This document shows positions 9,856 through 19,506 of a stretch of 64,000 bases of DNA, in pieces (within the stretch, counting starts at the first letter, position 1; each line of letters begins with the position of its first letter). The notes beneath the pieces were generated by a model. The model was given only the letters and a program-made list of their open reading frames with translations, searched no databases and had not been told where the DNA came from. The DNA is taken from positions 372,001 to 436,000 of the forward strand of contig NZ_JAFFZM010000001.1 of NCBI RefSeq assembly GCF_017676345.1, read 5' to 3'. This DNA comes from Streptomyces smyrnaeus (GTDB lineage: Bacteria > Actinomycetota > Actinomycetes > Streptomycetales > Streptomycetaceae). The position numbers and the translations under genes were made by a program.

Positions 9856-11190
9856 TCACGCCGACTCCTCCGGCGCGGGGGTGCGCGCGGTGCGGAACCC
9901 GGCGAAGATCTGCCGGCGCACCGGATGGTCCCAGTTGCGGAACGTCGCCCGGGCGACCACCGGGTCCGTGCCGAAGCAGCCGCCGCGCAGCACCTTGTAG
10001 GAGGGGCCGAAGAAGACTTCCGAGTACTCCCGGTAGGGGAAGGCGGTGAAGCCCGGGTAGGGCGCGAAGTCGCTGGACGTCCACTCCCACACCTCCCCCA
10101 TCAACTGCCGCACCCCCAGCGCGGAGGCGCCGTCGGGGTAACCGCCCACGGGGGCGGGGCTCAGGTGCCGCTGGCCCAGGTTGGCGTGGTGGGGTTCCGG
10201 GTCGGCACCGCCCCAGGGGAAGCGGCGGCTGCGCCCGGTGTCCGGGTCGAGACGGGCCGCCTTCTCCCACTCGGCCTCGGTGGGCAGCCGCCGCCCCGCC
10301 CACCGCGCGTAGGCGTCGGCCTCGTACCAGCTGACGTGCATCACCGGCTCCGCCTCCGGTACGGGTTCGCGCACCCCGAAGCGGCGGCGCCACCAGCCGC
10401 CCTGCTCCTGCCGCCAGAACAGCGGCGCCCGCAGCCCGTTGCGGCACACATGGTCCCAGCCCGCGGGCGTCCACCAGCGGGAGTCGGCGTAGCCGCCGTC
10501 CTCGATGAAGCGCAGATAGGCTCCGTTGCTGACCGGGAGGGTGTCGATGCAGAAGGCCGGCAGCTCCCGGCGGTGGGCGGGCCGTTCGTTGTCCAGCGCC
10601 CACGGCTCGTCGTCGGTGCCCATGGTGAAGGGCCCGCCCGGGACGAGCACTTCCCGCGGCAGCGCCGCCGTCCCGGTGGGCGCCGCGGGCGGTGGCGGCG
10701 CGGTCAGCGCTGCCGGGCCGCGCCGCAGCTGGTGGGTGATGAGCATGGTCTCGGCGTGCTGCTGCTCGTGCTGGGCGATCATGCCGAACGCGAAGCCGTC
10801 CGCCACCAGCGGGCGTCCTTCCAGCTGTGCGCGCTCCAGCACCCGGAAGGCGTCCCCGCGCACCTTCGCCAGATAGGCGCGGGCCTCGTTGGGCGGCAGC
10901 AGCGGCAGCGAGGGGCGCTCGGCGCGCGGGTGCTCGAAGGCGTCGTAGAGCGAGTCGATCTCGGGCCGTAGCGGCGCCCGGCCGCCCACGGCCCGCAGCA
11001 GCCACTGCTCCTCCTGGTTGCCGATGTGGGCCATGTCCCACACCAGCGGGGACATCAACGGGGAGTGCTGCGCGGTGAGTTCGGCGTCCTCCACACAGTC
11101 GGAGAGCGCCAGTGTGCGGGTACGGGCGCGGGTGAGGGCATCGAAGGCGTGGGCGCGCAGCGCGGCGCGCCCGTGGGCAGCGGTCACCAC
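9856..11190 (-). CDS. egtB: Iron-dependent hercynine/gamma-glutamylcysteine sulfoxide synthase
   Basis: 444 aa. An N-terminal DinB-like helical domain carries the iron ligands (SPLVWDMAHIGNQEE, then the HX3HXE motif HEQQHAE), and a C-terminal formylglycine-generating-enzyme-like domain has VPGGPFTMGTDDEPWALDNE, MHVSWYEADAYARWAG and KVLRGGCFGTD. It joins hercynine and gamma-glutamylcysteine using O2. Two adjacent GTG codons (11190 and 11187) are possible starts, and both overlap the egtA stop. Confidence 0.93.
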   Translation of the reverse strand: MVTAAHGRAALRAHAFDALTRARTRTLALSDCVEDAELTAQHSPLMSPLVWDMAHIGNQEEQWLLRAVGGRAPLRPEIDSLYDAFEHPRAERPSLPLLPPNEARAYLAKVRGDAFRVLERAQLEGRPLVADGFAFGMIAQHEQQHAETMLITHQLRRGPAALTAPPPPAAPTGTAALPREVLVPGGPFTMGTDDEPWALDNERPAHRRELPAFCIDTLPVSNGAYLRFIEDGGYADSRWWTPAGWDHVCRNGLRAPLFWRQEQGGWWRRRFGVREPVPEAEPVMHVSWYEADAYARWAGRRLPTEAEWEKAARLDPDTGRSRRFPWGGADPEPHHANLGQRHLSPAPVGGYPDGASALGVRQLMGEVWEWTSSDFAPYPGFTAFPYREYSEVFFGPSYKVLRGGCFGTDPVVARATFRNWDHPVRRQIFAGFRTARTPAPEESA

Positions 11191-12701
11191 GGTTCTCCCT
11201 GCTGTCCGGGGGCGGTCTCGGGCGGTCCTGGTGCGGGACCGCCGTCAGGCGGGGCGGGCCCGGCCGGCGTGGCCCCGAGCGGGTCGGGCCGGCCGGCGGT
11301 GGCCGTCCGGTCGTCGGCGTCGGGCCGGTCGTCGGCCGGGCAGCGGCCGGGTACGACATAGCGCGCGGTGAACTCCTCGACGGCGGCCCGCACCCGGCGG
11401 CCCGCACCCAGCCGGGGCAGTGCCCGGCGGGCGAGGTCGAAGCAGTCGCGGGCCGCGGCGTGCAGCTCGGGGTCGGTCAGTGCGTCCCGGGCGGCGCGCT
11501 GCCACAGGGAGTTGCGCGGGGCCGGCCCCACGGTGGCGAGGTCGGCCAGCGGCTTGACGACGCGATAGGCGCTCTCGCTGGCCTGGGCGTCGTCGAACAG
11601 CGCCGTGGTCACCGCGAGGGGCACGATCCAGCCGTCCTCACCGGGCTGGGCGTCGATCATCCGCAGCTCCAGGTGTCCCCGGGGGCGTACGGGTGGGAAG
11701 AGGGTGGTCAGGTGGTAGACGAGGTCGTCCAGCCGGGGCGGCCGGAGCCGGTTGTGGCCGGGTCCGGTGCGGGCGCTGCGCCGGATCCACTGCCGGAACG
11801 TCATCCCGTCGCGGGGCACCGTCCACGGGCCCTGTGCCGAGCGGACGCACAGCAGCGGCGCGTCCAGCGCGTACCGCGCCCACGCCGCACGCGGGTCGCC
11901 GTCGCTACCGGGCGGTGCGAGGTTGCGGTAGCCGTCGAGCGCGGCCCATACGCCCTGCCGCGCCGAGCGCCATCCGGACCAGGGCCCCTCGACGGCCGGT
12001 GAGTTGGCGAACGCCGCCGTGAGCACGGCGCCCAGCAGATGCGCCAGCAGCCAGCGGCGGCCCAGGCCGAACGGTCCCGGCTCGGCCGTACCCGCGTCGA
12101 GGCAGATCTGGACGGAGGCGGAGGAGCACATCATCGCCCGCCCTGCCGGGCCGGTGCGGTCGAAGTACGTCTCCATGGCGCGATAGCGCCGGTCCTCCAG
12201 CAGCCGGAGGGGAGGGCGGGTGTCGAGCCCGTGGCCCAGGAGTGCGATGCCGTGCCGGCGCAACTGTTCGCGGGCGGCGGCGAGATCCGCTGAGACGGCC
12301 CGTACGCAGGCGGCGAGGGAGGTGGCCGGCTGGGAGCTGAACTCCAGTTGCCCGCCGGGTTCGAGGGAGATCGCTGAGGTGAGCGGTACGCCGCGGAGCG
12401 CGGCGGCGGCTGTGCGCAGGGTGCCCGCCCCGACCCGGGCCCCGGCCCGGTCCTGGTGGGAGGGCTGCGGCGCTGCGGTTCCGGTGGGCCAGGGAGACGG
12501 TGTCGGGGCCCCGGTGGGCGGAGGGTGCGGTGCGGTGTGCGGGGGTCCACCGTGCGGTGGCGGCAGCGGGCGGACCAGCCATTCGAGTTCGACGCCGACG
12601 CGGCGCGGTGGTCCCGTCTTGAAACAGATGCCGTGTACGTACGCGAGTGCTGCCGCCTCACTCAGCGGTTCGACCGCGTGTTCGTCTCCGGTGCCGGTCA
12701 T
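11184..12701 (-). CDS. egtA: Glutamate-cysteine ligase of the ergothioneine pathway
   Basis: 505 aa from the ATG at 12701. It makes gamma-glutamylcysteine for EgtB. Diagnostic segments are VGVELEWLV near the start, SLEPGGQLEFSSQPA, MCSSASVQICLDAG and HLELRMIDAQPG. An open frame continues upstream to 12845 but reads as leader sequence, and the ATG gives the usual N-terminus (EAAALAYVHGICFK). A Pro/His-rich insert of ~45 residues follows VRPLPPP. First gene of the egtABCD operon; egtE is not in the window. Confidence 0.92.
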   Translation of the reverse strand: MTGTGDEHAVEPLSEAAALAYVHGICFKTGPPRRVGVELEWLVRPLPPPHGGPPHTAPHPPPTGAPTPSPWPTGTAAPQPSHQDRAGARVGAGTLRTAAAALRGVPLTSAISLEPGGQLEFSSQPATSLAACVRAVSADLAAAREQLRRHGIALLGHGLDTRPPLRLLEDRRYRAMETYFDRTGPAGRAMMCSSASVQICLDAGTAEPGPFGLGRRWLLAHLLGAVLTAAFANSPAVEGPWSGWRSARQGVWAALDGYRNLAPPGSDGDPRAAWARYALDAPLLCVRSAQGPWTVPRDGMTFRQWIRRSARTGPGHNRLRPPRLDDLVYHLTTLFPPVRPRGHLELRMIDAQPGEDGWIVPLAVTTALFDDAQASESAYRVVKPLADLATVGPAPRNSLWQRAARDALTDPELHAAARDCFDLARRALPRLGAGRRVRAAVEEFTARYVVPGRCPADDRPDADDRTATAGRPDPLGATPAGPAPPDGGPAPGPPETAPGQQGEPW

Positions 12702-12907
12702 CGTCCGCCGCCCCTTCGCCGAGCCGTTGCTGTCCCTGCTGTCCGGCTGTCCCTGGTGTCTCCCGGGCGGAACGCGGGCTGCCGCTCCACCCACCCAAGC
12801 CGCTCCCCATTCCCGCCCGGGAGAACACCTCATCGGCTGCCGCACCGTAAGAATTCAGCCGCCGCACAATCGCCCGCGGCACAGGCCTCCGGGCGGTGCG
12901 GGCGGGG

Positions 12908-14302
12908 TCACAGCTCGGTGAGTTCCATCCGGCGGATGTCCTTGACGATGACCAGATAGCTGACCACGGCCATGGCGGCGCAGGCGCTGACGAAGACGAG
13001 GGCCAGGTCGAAGGAGCCGGTGGCGTCGATGAGGTAGCCGATGACCAGCGGGGTCAGGATGCCGGCGAGGGCGCCGAAGGTGTTGAAGACACCGCCCGCG
13101 AGGCCGGCGATCTGTTTGGGCGAGACGTCGGACATCACGGCCCAGCCCAGGGCGCCCAGGCCCTTGCCGAAGAAGGCGAGGGACATGATGAGCACGACCA
13201 GCCAGGAGGCGGACACGTAGTTGCAGATCAGGATGGTGGTGGACAGCAGCAGTCCGGTGATGACGGGTATCTTGCGGGCCGTGGTGAGGCTGAGGCCGCG
13301 CCGGGCGAGCTGGTCGGAGAGGAAGCCGCCGAGGACGCCGCCGGTGAAGCCGCACAGTGCGGGCAGCGAGGAGACGAAACCCGCCTCCAGGATGGTCATG
13401 CCGCGATCCTGCACCAGGTAGACGGGGAACCAGGTCAGGAAGAACCAGGTGATGGTGTTGATGAAGTACTGACCGACGAAGACGCCGAACATGGTGCGGT
13501 TGCGCAGCATCGCCTTGATGTGGGCGAGGTTCTGCCTGCCGGTCGTTGCGGCCTCGGCCCGGGTCGTCTCCCGGGGTGTCGGCGCGTCCATGTCGACGAC
13601 GGCGCCGCCCGCCGCGATGTGTTCGAGTTCGGTGCGCTTGAGGCGCGGGTGGCTGCGCGGCGGGTGGATGACCCTGGTCCACACCAGCGCCAGCACCACG
13701 CCCAGTCCGCCGATGACGGTGAAGACGTGCTCCCACCCCATGGTGACGACGAGCCAGCCCATCAGCGGGGCGAAGGCGACGGTGGCGAAGTACTGGGCCG
13801 AGTTGAACAGCGCGGCGGCGAGTCCCCGCTCCTTGGTGGGGAACCAGGCGGCGACGATACGGGAGTTGCCGGGAAAGGACGGGGCCTCGGCGAGGCCCAC
13901 CACGAAGCGCAGGATGAACAGCAGCACCACGGCGGCTCCGGCGAAGAAGCCGATGGCGCCCTGGGCCATCGTGAACACCGACCAGAGGAAGATCGCCGCT
14001 CCGTAGACCTTCTTCGATCCGTAGCGGTCCAGCAGCCAGCCGCCGGGTATCTGGGCGATGAGGTAGGACCAGGAGAAGGCCGAGAAGAGCACGCCCAACT
14101 CGCCCGAGCTGATGTGCAGATCCTTCTGCATCGAGTCGCCGGCGATCGAAAGGGTGGAGCGGTCGGCGTAGTTGATGGTGGTGACCGTGAACAGCATCGC
14201 CAGGATCAGATATCTCAGGCGGCCTGCCGTGCGGGGGGCCGCGGAGGTCGCGGCGGCGGGGGCGGGGGTCACCGGCTCGTCCTGGCGGTCGAGAGCGGGC
14301 AT
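12908..14302 (-). CDS. MFS transporter, glucarate/galactarate (GudP-like) type
   Basis: 464 aa with about 12 membrane helices. The start LAMLFTVTTINYADRSTLS, the DRYGSKKVYG loop-2/3 motif and LAEAPSFPGNSRIVAAWFP match the anion:cation symporter group that includes the D-glucarate and galactonate transporters. A cytoplasmic stretch of ~50 residues separates helices 6 and 7. It lies 170 bp from the LysR gene on the same strand, next to two aldarate-degrading enzymes, which supports uptake of glucarate, galactarate or a related acid. Substrate is inferred. Confidence 0.85.
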   Translation of the reverse strand: MPALDRQDEPVTPAPAAATSAAPRTAGRLRYLILAMLFTVTTINYADRSTLSIAGDSMQKDLHISSGELGVLFSAFSWSYLIAQIPGGWLLDRYGSKKVYGAAIFLWSVFTMAQGAIGFFAGAAVVLLFILRFVVGLAEAPSFPGNSRIVAAWFPTKERGLAAALFNSAQYFATVAFAPLMGWLVVTMGWEHVFTVIGGLGVVLALVWTRVIHPPRSHPRLKRTELEHIAAGGAVVDMDAPTPRETTRAEAATTGRQNLAHIKAMLRNRTMFGVFVGQYFINTITWFFLTWFPVYLVQDRGMTILEAGFVSSLPALCGFTGGVLGGFLSDQLARRGLSLTTARKIPVITGLLLSTTILICNYVSASWLVVLIMSLAFFGKGLGALGWAVMSDVSPKQIAGLAGGVFNTFGALAGILTPLVIGYLIDATGSFDLALVFVSACAAMAVVSYLVIVKDIRRMELTEL

Positions 14303-14472
14303 GGGTCAGTCTCCTAGACCGTGGGATTGCGGCTGCGCTGCCGCGGGTGGTCCTGCCGTGCGTGTGGTCCAAGCCACAGGTCCGGCGGCTGAGGACTGAC
14401 CGTAGGTTCGGTCTCCATTCCCGTCCATTGTGAATTTTGTTGTCTGCGATACCTTCCTTGAAGGATCGGGTG

Positions 14473-15369
14473 CTACGGCTGTGACTCCTGGGGTCCCAGT
14501 TGTCGCAACAGCGAGTGCAGCGCCGGGTTGTCGTTCTTCTCGTGCCACACCAGGTTCAGCTGGACCGGCTCGGGGTTCGGCAGCGCCAGCGGCTTGAAGG
14601 TGATGCCCGCATGCCGCATCCGGGCCGCCGTCTGCGGCACCAGGGCGATGCCCCAGCCCACATCCACCAGGGCCAGGATGCTGTGGATCTGACTGAGGTA
14701 CTGGGTGAAGACGGGGGTGACCTGTGCCGCCCGGAAGATGCTGATCAGCAGCTCGTGGAAGTAGCGGGCCTCGATCGGCGAGTACATCAGGAAGTCCTGG
14801 CCGTCGAAGTCGCCCACCTCCAGGTCCCCTTCCTTGGCGGCCAGCGGGTGGCCGGTCGGCAGCGCGGCCAGCAGGCCCTCGCGCCCGGCGGGCCGCAGCC
14901 TCAGTTCGGGGCCGACCGCGGCCGGCCGGATCAACCCCAGATCGAGCGACCCCTCGGTGAGCGCCTCCAACTGGTCGCGGGTGACCAACTCGCGCAGGAC
15001 GACCTCGACGCCGGGCATGGCACTACGGGCCACGTCCAGCAGCGAACCGAGGGCCGAGTGGGCGCTGGCGGCGGTGAAGCCGATGGCCAGCGCGCCCGCC
15101 TCACCCGTCGAGGCCTGCCGTACGGCGAGCGTGGCGTGCTCGGCCTGCCGCACGATGCGGCGGGCCTCGTGGAGGAAGGAGCGCCCGGCGGGCGTCAGCC
15201 GTACGGACCGGTTGGTGCGGTCGAGCAGTTGGACGCGCAGCTCGTTCTCCAGCAGTTGGATCTGCCGGCTCAGCGGCGGCTGGGTCATCCGCAACCGCTC
15301 CGCGGCCCGCGTGAAGTGGAGCTCTTCGGCCACCGCGATGAAGCTCGTGAGTTGTGCCAGGGTGAACAA
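14473..15369 (-). CDS. LysR-family transcriptional regulator of the aldarate genes
   Basis: 298 aa. The N-terminal winged HTH is canonical (FIAVAEELHFTRAAERLRM, then TQPPLSRQIQLLENEL), followed by a periplasmic-binding-protein-like effector domain (residues ~90-290). It diverges from the dehydratase gene across 170 bp, where a TCCAA-N8-TTGGA dyad of the LysR T-N11-A class lies. It probably activates the dehydratase operon and represses itself. The effector is unknown but is likely an aldarate or a pathway intermediate. Confidence 0.9.
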   Translation of the reverse strand: MFTLAQLTSFIAVAEELHFTRAAERLRMTQPPLSRQIQLLENELRVQLLDRTNRSVRLTPAGRSFLHEARRIVRQAEHATLAVRQASTGEAGALAIGFTAASAHSALGSLLDVARSAMPGVEVVLRELVTRDQLEALTEGSLDLGLIRPAAVGPELRLRPAGREGLLAALPTGHPLAAKEGDLEVGDFDGQDFLMYSPIEARYFHELLISIFRAAQVTPVFTQYLSQIHSILALVDVGWGIALVPQTAARMRHAGITFKPLALPNPEPVQLNLVWHEKNDNPALHSLLRQLGPQESQP

Positions 15370-15393
15370 CGATGCCGTCCCGGTATGGTCGTA

Positions 15394-15411
15394 TCCAAAA
15401 CTTATGTTGGA
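15394..15411. promoter_or_regulatory. LysR-type operator dyad
   Basis: TCCAAAACTTATGTTGGA has perfect 5-bp arms (TCCAA/TTGGA) 8 bp apart and fits the T-N11-A rule for LysR regulators. A second outer pair, ATCCA (15393-15397) and TGGAT (15414-15418), overlaps it. It is 25 bp upstream of the LysR start and about 130 bp before the dehydratase gene, where an autoregulatory site of this family is expected. Confidence 0.6.
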
Positions 15412-15539
15412 CGTGGATCAATCGCCGACCCTAGCTTCGGAGGCGGTCGACGGCGAGCCCCGGCTCCGCGCACAGCAGCGGCAGCGCTGCCCGCCACCGG
15501 CCCGCAAGCCCGAACCACCTCACACCCCAGGGACACACA

Positions 15540-16736
15540 GTGGTGACCACGACGCCCCTCTCGACCTCCGATACGGCAGGCCACGCGGCGCAGCGCGCCG
15601 ACGCGGCGACCGGGGACAGGATTTCCTGGGTCCGACTCTCCTCGGTGCTCCTTCCGCTGGCCACCCCGGTCAGCGACGCCAAGGTCCTCACCGGGCGGCA
15701 GCGGCCCATGACGGAGGTGGCGTTCCTGTTCGCGGAGATCGCCACCGAGGAAGGCCACCAGGGCATCGGCTTCAGCTATTCGAAGCGGGCCGGTGGCCCG
15801 GGACAGTTCGCGCACGCCAGTCAGATCGCCGACCAACTGCTGGATGAGGACCCCAGCGACATCGGCCGGATCTGGACGAAGCTGGTGTGGGCCGGCGCCT
15901 CGGTGGGCCGCAGCGGACTGGCCACCCAGGCCGTCGCCGCCTTCGACGTCGCCCTGTGGGATCTGAAGGCCAAGCGGGCCGGACTGCCGCTGGCCAAGCT
16001 GCTGGGCGCCCATCGCGATTCCGTACGCTGCTACAACACCTCCGGCGGATTTCTGCACACGCCCACCGAAGAGGTACTGGCCAACGCCACCGCGTCCCTG
16101 GAGGCCGGGATCGGCGGGCTCAAGATCAAGGTCGGGCACCCGGACAGCAAGCGGGATCTGGAGCGGGTGCGGGCGGTCCGCGAACACGTCGGCGACGACG
16201 TCCCGCTCATGGTCGACGCCAACCAGCAGTGGGACCGGCCCACCGCCCGGCGGATGGGCCGCGCGCTGGAACCGTTCGACCTGGTGTGGATCGAGGAGCC
16301 GCTCGACGCCTACGACGCCCAGGGCCACGCGGCGCTCGCCGCCGCGCTGGACACCCCGGTGGCGACCGGTGAGATGCTCGCCAGCGTCGCCGAACACTGG
16401 GAGCTGATCCGCCAGGGGGCGGCCGATGTCATCCAGCCCGACGCCCCGCGCATCGGCGGTATCACCCAGTTCCTGAAGCTCGCGGCGCTCGCCGAGCACC
16501 AGCAGCTGCAGCTGGCCCCGCACTTCGCCATGGAGATCCACCTCCACCTGGCCGCCGCCTACCCCATCGAGCCGTGGGTCGAGCACTTCGACTGGCTGGA
16601 ACCGCTGTTCAACGAGCGGCTGGAGACCGGCGCCGGCCGGATGCACATACCCGCCCGCCCGGGTCTCGGCATCACCCTCAGCGACCAGGCCCGCGCCTGG
16701 ACGCAGGCCGAGCACGAGGTCGGCAAGCGTCCCTGA
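15540..16736 (+). CDS. Enolase-superfamily aldarate dehydratase (L-talarate/galactarate dehydratase type)
   Basis: 398 aa, mandelate racemase subgroup. The KxK catalytic pair is in GGLKIKVGH. Metal-binding acids are in VDANQQWD, IEEPLD and ATGEML, and the Asp/His dyad includes PHFAMEIH. The N-terminal capping domain has SYSKRAGGPGQFAH. The expected reaction is dehydration of galactarate or talarate to 5-dehydro-4-deoxyglucarate, which the next gene would use. Two GTG codons (15540 and 15543) can start it; the first 25 residues are variable. D-glucarate or another acid sugar is possible as substrate. Confidence 0.82.
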   Translation: MVTTTPLSTSDTAGHAAQRADAATGDRISWVRLSSVLLPLATPVSDAKVLTGRQRPMTEVAFLFAEIATEEGHQGIGFSYSKRAGGPGQFAHASQIADQLLDEDPSDIGRIWTKLVWAGASVGRSGLATQAVAAFDVALWDLKAKRAGLPLAKLLGAHRDSVRCYNTSGGFLHTPTEEVLANATASLEAGIGGLKIKVGHPDSKRDLERVRAVREHVGDDVPLMVDANQQWDRPTARRMGRALEPFDLVWIEEPLDAYDAQGHAALAAALDTPVATGEMLASVAEHWELIRQGAADVIQPDAPRIGGITQFLKLAALAEHQQLQLAPHFAMEIHLHLAAAYPIEPWVEHFDWLEPLFNERLETGAGRMHIPARPGLGITLSDQARAWTQAEHEVGKRP

Positions 16737-16844
16737 CCCACACGCGCCCCGACCCGGGCGCCCGCCCCACACGCGCGCCTGACCCACGCGCGCCTCCCCC
16801 GCGTCCGCCCCTCCCCGCCCCTCCGACACAGGAGCACCCCGTCC

Positions 16845-17762
16845 ATGACGTCCTTCACCCCTCCGGAACTCGGCCGCCGGCTCGGCTCCGGGCTGCTGTC
16901 CTTCCCGGTGACGCACTTCCGGCCCGACCTCTCCTTCGACGAGGACGCCTATCGGGAGCACATCGCCCGGCTGGCCCGCCACCAGGTCGGCGGGCTCTTC
17001 GCGGCCGGCGGGACCGGCGAGTTCTTCTCGCTGACGAGTGCGGAGGTCGCCCGCGTGGTGGCGGCGGCCGTACGCACGGCACCGCAGGACACGCCGATCC
17101 TCGCCCCGGCTGGGTACGGCACCAAGGCGGCCGTCGAGTTCGCCGTGGCCGCCGAGCGGGCCGGCGCGGACGGAGTGCTGCTCTTCCCGCCCTACCTCAC
17201 CGAAGCCGGCCAGGAAGGGCTGGCCCAGCACGTGGCGGAGGTCTGCCGGGCCACCTCGCTGGGCGTCGTCGTCTACAGCCGCGCCAACGCCGTCTACACC
17301 GCCGACACCCTCGTCCGGCTCGCCGACGCCTGCCCCAACCTCATCGGCTACAAGGACGGGGTCGGCGACATCGAGACCGCCACCCGCGTCCATGCCCGGC
17401 TCGGCGACCGCCTCACCCTCATCGGCGGTCTGCCCACCGCGGAGACGTACGCGCGGCCCTATCTGGAGCTGGGTGTGACCACCTACTCCTCGGCCCTGTT
17501 CAACTTCGTCCCCGAACTCGCCCTGGAGTTCTACGGCGCCGTACGCGACCGCCGCCACGAGGTCGTCTCCAAGCTGCTCACCGACTTCGTCCTCCCCTAC
17601 ACCGCACTCCGCGACCGGCGGCCCGGGTACGCCGTGAGCATCGTCAAGGCCGGGATGACCGCCACCGGCCACAGCGCCGGACCCGTCCGCCCGCCGCTGA
17701 CCGACCTGACCGCCGACGAACTGGCGGAGCTCACCGCGCTGATCGGTCACACGAAGTGCTGA
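16845..17762 (+). CDS. kdgD: 5-dehydro-4-deoxyglucarate dehydratase
   Basis: 305 aa member of the dihydrodipicolinate synthase/aldolase superfamily. It decarboxylates and dehydrates 5-dehydro-4-deoxyglucarate to 2,5-dioxopentanoate. [15 protein letters not shown] is the family GGTGE motif, VVVYSRANA provides the Tyr, and [10 protein letters not shown] contains the Schiff-base lysine. It follows the dehydratase by 108 bp on the same strand. The dehydrogenase that would finish the route to 2-oxoglutarate is not in the window. Confidence 0.88.
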   Translation: MTSFTPPELGRRLGSGLLSFPVTHFRPDLSFDEDAYREHIARLARHQVGGLFAAGGTGEFFSLTSAEVARVVAAAVRTAPQDTPILAPAGYGTKAAVEFAVAAERAGADGVLLFPPYLTEAGQEGLAQHVAEVCRATSLGVVVYSRANAVYTADTLVRLADACPNLIGYKDGVGDIETATRVHARLGDRLTLIGGLPTAETYARPYLELGVTTYSSALFNFVPELALEFYGAVRDRRHEVVSKLLTDFVLPYTALRDRRPGYAVSIVKAGMTATGHSAGPVRPPLTDLTADELAELTALIGHTKC

Positions 17763-17870
17763 TCGGCCACCTGGGGTAGGTCCGAGGGCCGGGCTGCTGA
17801 GCCAACGCGCCGGCCGGCCGCCGCCCCCTCCCGTTTGTCCGCACGGCCCCGGGGCCACCCGGAGGAGGTG

Positions 17871-18407
17871 GTGGAGCGGAACGCGCCGGAGAGGGGCGGC
17901 CCGGAGCTGGCCGTGCTGGTCGGGCTGCAAGCCGCCGGGAAGTCCTCCTTCCATCGGCAGCACCTCTCCGGCGAACACACCGGCGCCCGCACCGATGGGC
18001 GCACCAGCGGGCCCGTCGGCGGCCATCTGCTGGTCAGCAAGGACCTGTTCCCCCGTTCGGCCCGGAACAAGCAGCGGCGTCAGCTGCGACTGATCGACCA
18101 GGCGCTGGCGGCCGGGCAGCCCGTCGCGGTGGACAACACCAATCCCTCACCGGAGGAATGGGCGCCCCTGATCGCCCTGGGCCACGCGCACGGCGCCCGG
18201 GTGACCGCCTACTGGTTCCCGCCCGACCTCGCGGCCTCGCTGAGCCGCAACGCCGCCCGGGTCGGCCGCGCCCGGGTGCCGGACGTCGGCCTGCGGGCCA
18301 CCCACCGGCGCCTGCGCAGGCCGTCCCCGGCAGACGGCTTCGACGCCGTACGAGAGGTCCGGTTCGACGGCCGTGGCGGCTTCGAGGTGCGGAACGCCGA
18401 GGGATGA
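17871..18407 (+). CDS. P-loop kinase-like ATPase
   Basis: About 178 aa. The Walker A motif VLVGLQAAGKSSF is at the N-terminus. Later segments (LLVSKDLFPRS, QPVAVDNTNPSPEEWAPL, VTAYWFPPDL) resemble the nucleic-acid kinase branch of AAA-type proteins (polynucleotide-kinase-like), where DNTNP is typical. The GTG at 17871 is preferred because GGAGGAGG lies directly upstream. The frame also offers a TTG at 17835 and a GTG at 17868. It faces the nuclease gene convergently with a 31-bp gap. Substrate is unknown. Confidence 0.7.
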   Translation: MERNAPERGGPELAVLVGLQAAGKSSFHRQHLSGEHTGARTDGRTSGPVGGHLLVSKDLFPRSARNKQRRQLRLIDQALAAGQPVAVDNTNPSPEEWAPLIALGHAHGARVTAYWFPPDLAASLSRNAARVGRARVPDVGLRATHRRLRRPSPADGFDAVREVRFDGRGGFEVRNAEG

Positions 18408-18438
18408 CCTCCCGGCCGCGCTCCGGTGCACGCGGCAC

Positions 18439-19260
18439 TCAGCGCTGCAGGGCCCACCGGCCCGGAGGGTGGTCCGGCAGCGTGAGGTCGGCGAGCAGCC
18501 CGTAGTGGTCGCTGGCCTGCACCCCGTCCACCGGCTGCACCAGCACCCGCTCGCAGCCGGAGACCCGCAGGGTGGGGCCGTGCGAGCCGCAGCGCACCAG
18601 GATGTGGTCGATACGGCGGTCCGCCACCGCCGGCATGTCACCCTGCCGGACGAGGGGGTTGCCGGGGCCGAAGGTGGGTCCGGGTTCGCCGGGGTGCACC
18701 GCCGACCAGGCGTCCTGGAAGCAGACCCCGACACCGTCCAGCGTCTGAAGACCCCGCAGGAACCGGAGGCTCGCGGCGTCCGGCGTGGCGTCGAGGTCCC
18801 CGAGCAGGACGGTGTGACGCACGGGACGGGCGGCGGCGGCCTGCTCGGCGAGGCGGGTGGCGGCGAGGGCCTGCAGCTCCCGTTCGTGCTCGTAGTCGTA
18901 GGGCCAGCTCGGCTTGTGGTGGACCACCAGCAGCGTGCCGAACGGCTCGGGGAGCGGCAGCTCGGCGGCGACGGCTCCGCACCACTCGGTGCGCGCCGTG
19001 CGCCCGGTCACCTGGAGCGGGTCGGCCGTGACGGGGCCGAACGGCCGTCGGGAGGCCAGCACGGCACCCACGCCGTCGGCCGACCACCGAGGGTGCGGGG
19101 CGAGGTGCCAACCGTCCCCGGCGAGGGCCGGCAGCTCGTCGCGGCCCACCTCCTGCAGGGCGAGCACATCGGGGCGCAGCCGGTGCAGTTCCCGGGCCAG
19201 TACCGCCCGCCGGGCCGCCGGGTCGGCGTACTGGGGCGCCAGCACGTTCATGGTCATCAC
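18439..19260 (-). CDS. Endonuclease/exonuclease/phosphatase-family protein
   Basis: About 273 aa, a metal-dependent EEP fold. Motifs in order: TMNVLAPQ, RPDVLALQEVGRDE (metal-binding Glu), HHKPSWPYDY, TVLLGDLDATPD (DxN-like with Asp replacing the usual Asn) and the C-terminal ASDHYGLLADL (catalytic Asp-His). The open frame runs on to 19647 but overlaps the thioredoxin leader; starts at GTG 19260 or ATG 19257 fit the family. It may act on DNA, RNA or a small phosphoester, and the sequence does not decide. There is no signal peptide with this start. Confidence 0.78.
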   Translation of the reverse strand: MMTMNVLAPQYADPAARRAVLARELHRLRPDVLALQEVGRDELPALAGDGWHLAPHPRWSADGVGAVLASRRPFGPVTADPLQVTGRTARTEWCGAVAAELPLPEPFGTLLVVHHKPSWPYDYEHERELQALAATRLAEQAAAARPVRHTVLLGDLDATPDAASLRFLRGLQTLDGVGVCFQDAWSAVHPGEPGPTFGPGNPLVRQGDMPAVADRRIDHILVRCGSHGPTLRVSGCERVLVQPVDGVQASDHYGLLADLTLPDHPPGRWALQR

Positions 19261-19506
19261 CCGAGTGCTGTGGACCCCTCCGCCCGCTGTTTCGGCCACC
19301 GCTTCTGCAGCCACTTTCGGCCACTCCCTCCGGCATCGCGTGGACAGGACCCCGTACGGGACGTGTACCCGGCGGTGCCGTCCCGGGTCCGGGTGTGTTG
19401 CCATGGCCTGTGCCGGGAACCGGCTCGGGGAATGTGGACCCCGGCACAGTTTGTTCCCCGGCGCCAGGGCGCGGCCCGCCCTGATGCCCCCATGGCAGGA
19501 GACAGC

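Noticed and set aside
12896..14317. 473-codon plus-strand frame opposite the MFS gene
   Set aside because: Asp/Gly/Glu/His-rich noise complementary to a clear transporter.
15402..18026. 874-codon minus-strand open frame across the dehydratase and kdgD genes
   Set aside because: Antisense shadow of two well-supported genes; Gly/Val/Arg-rich low-information translation.
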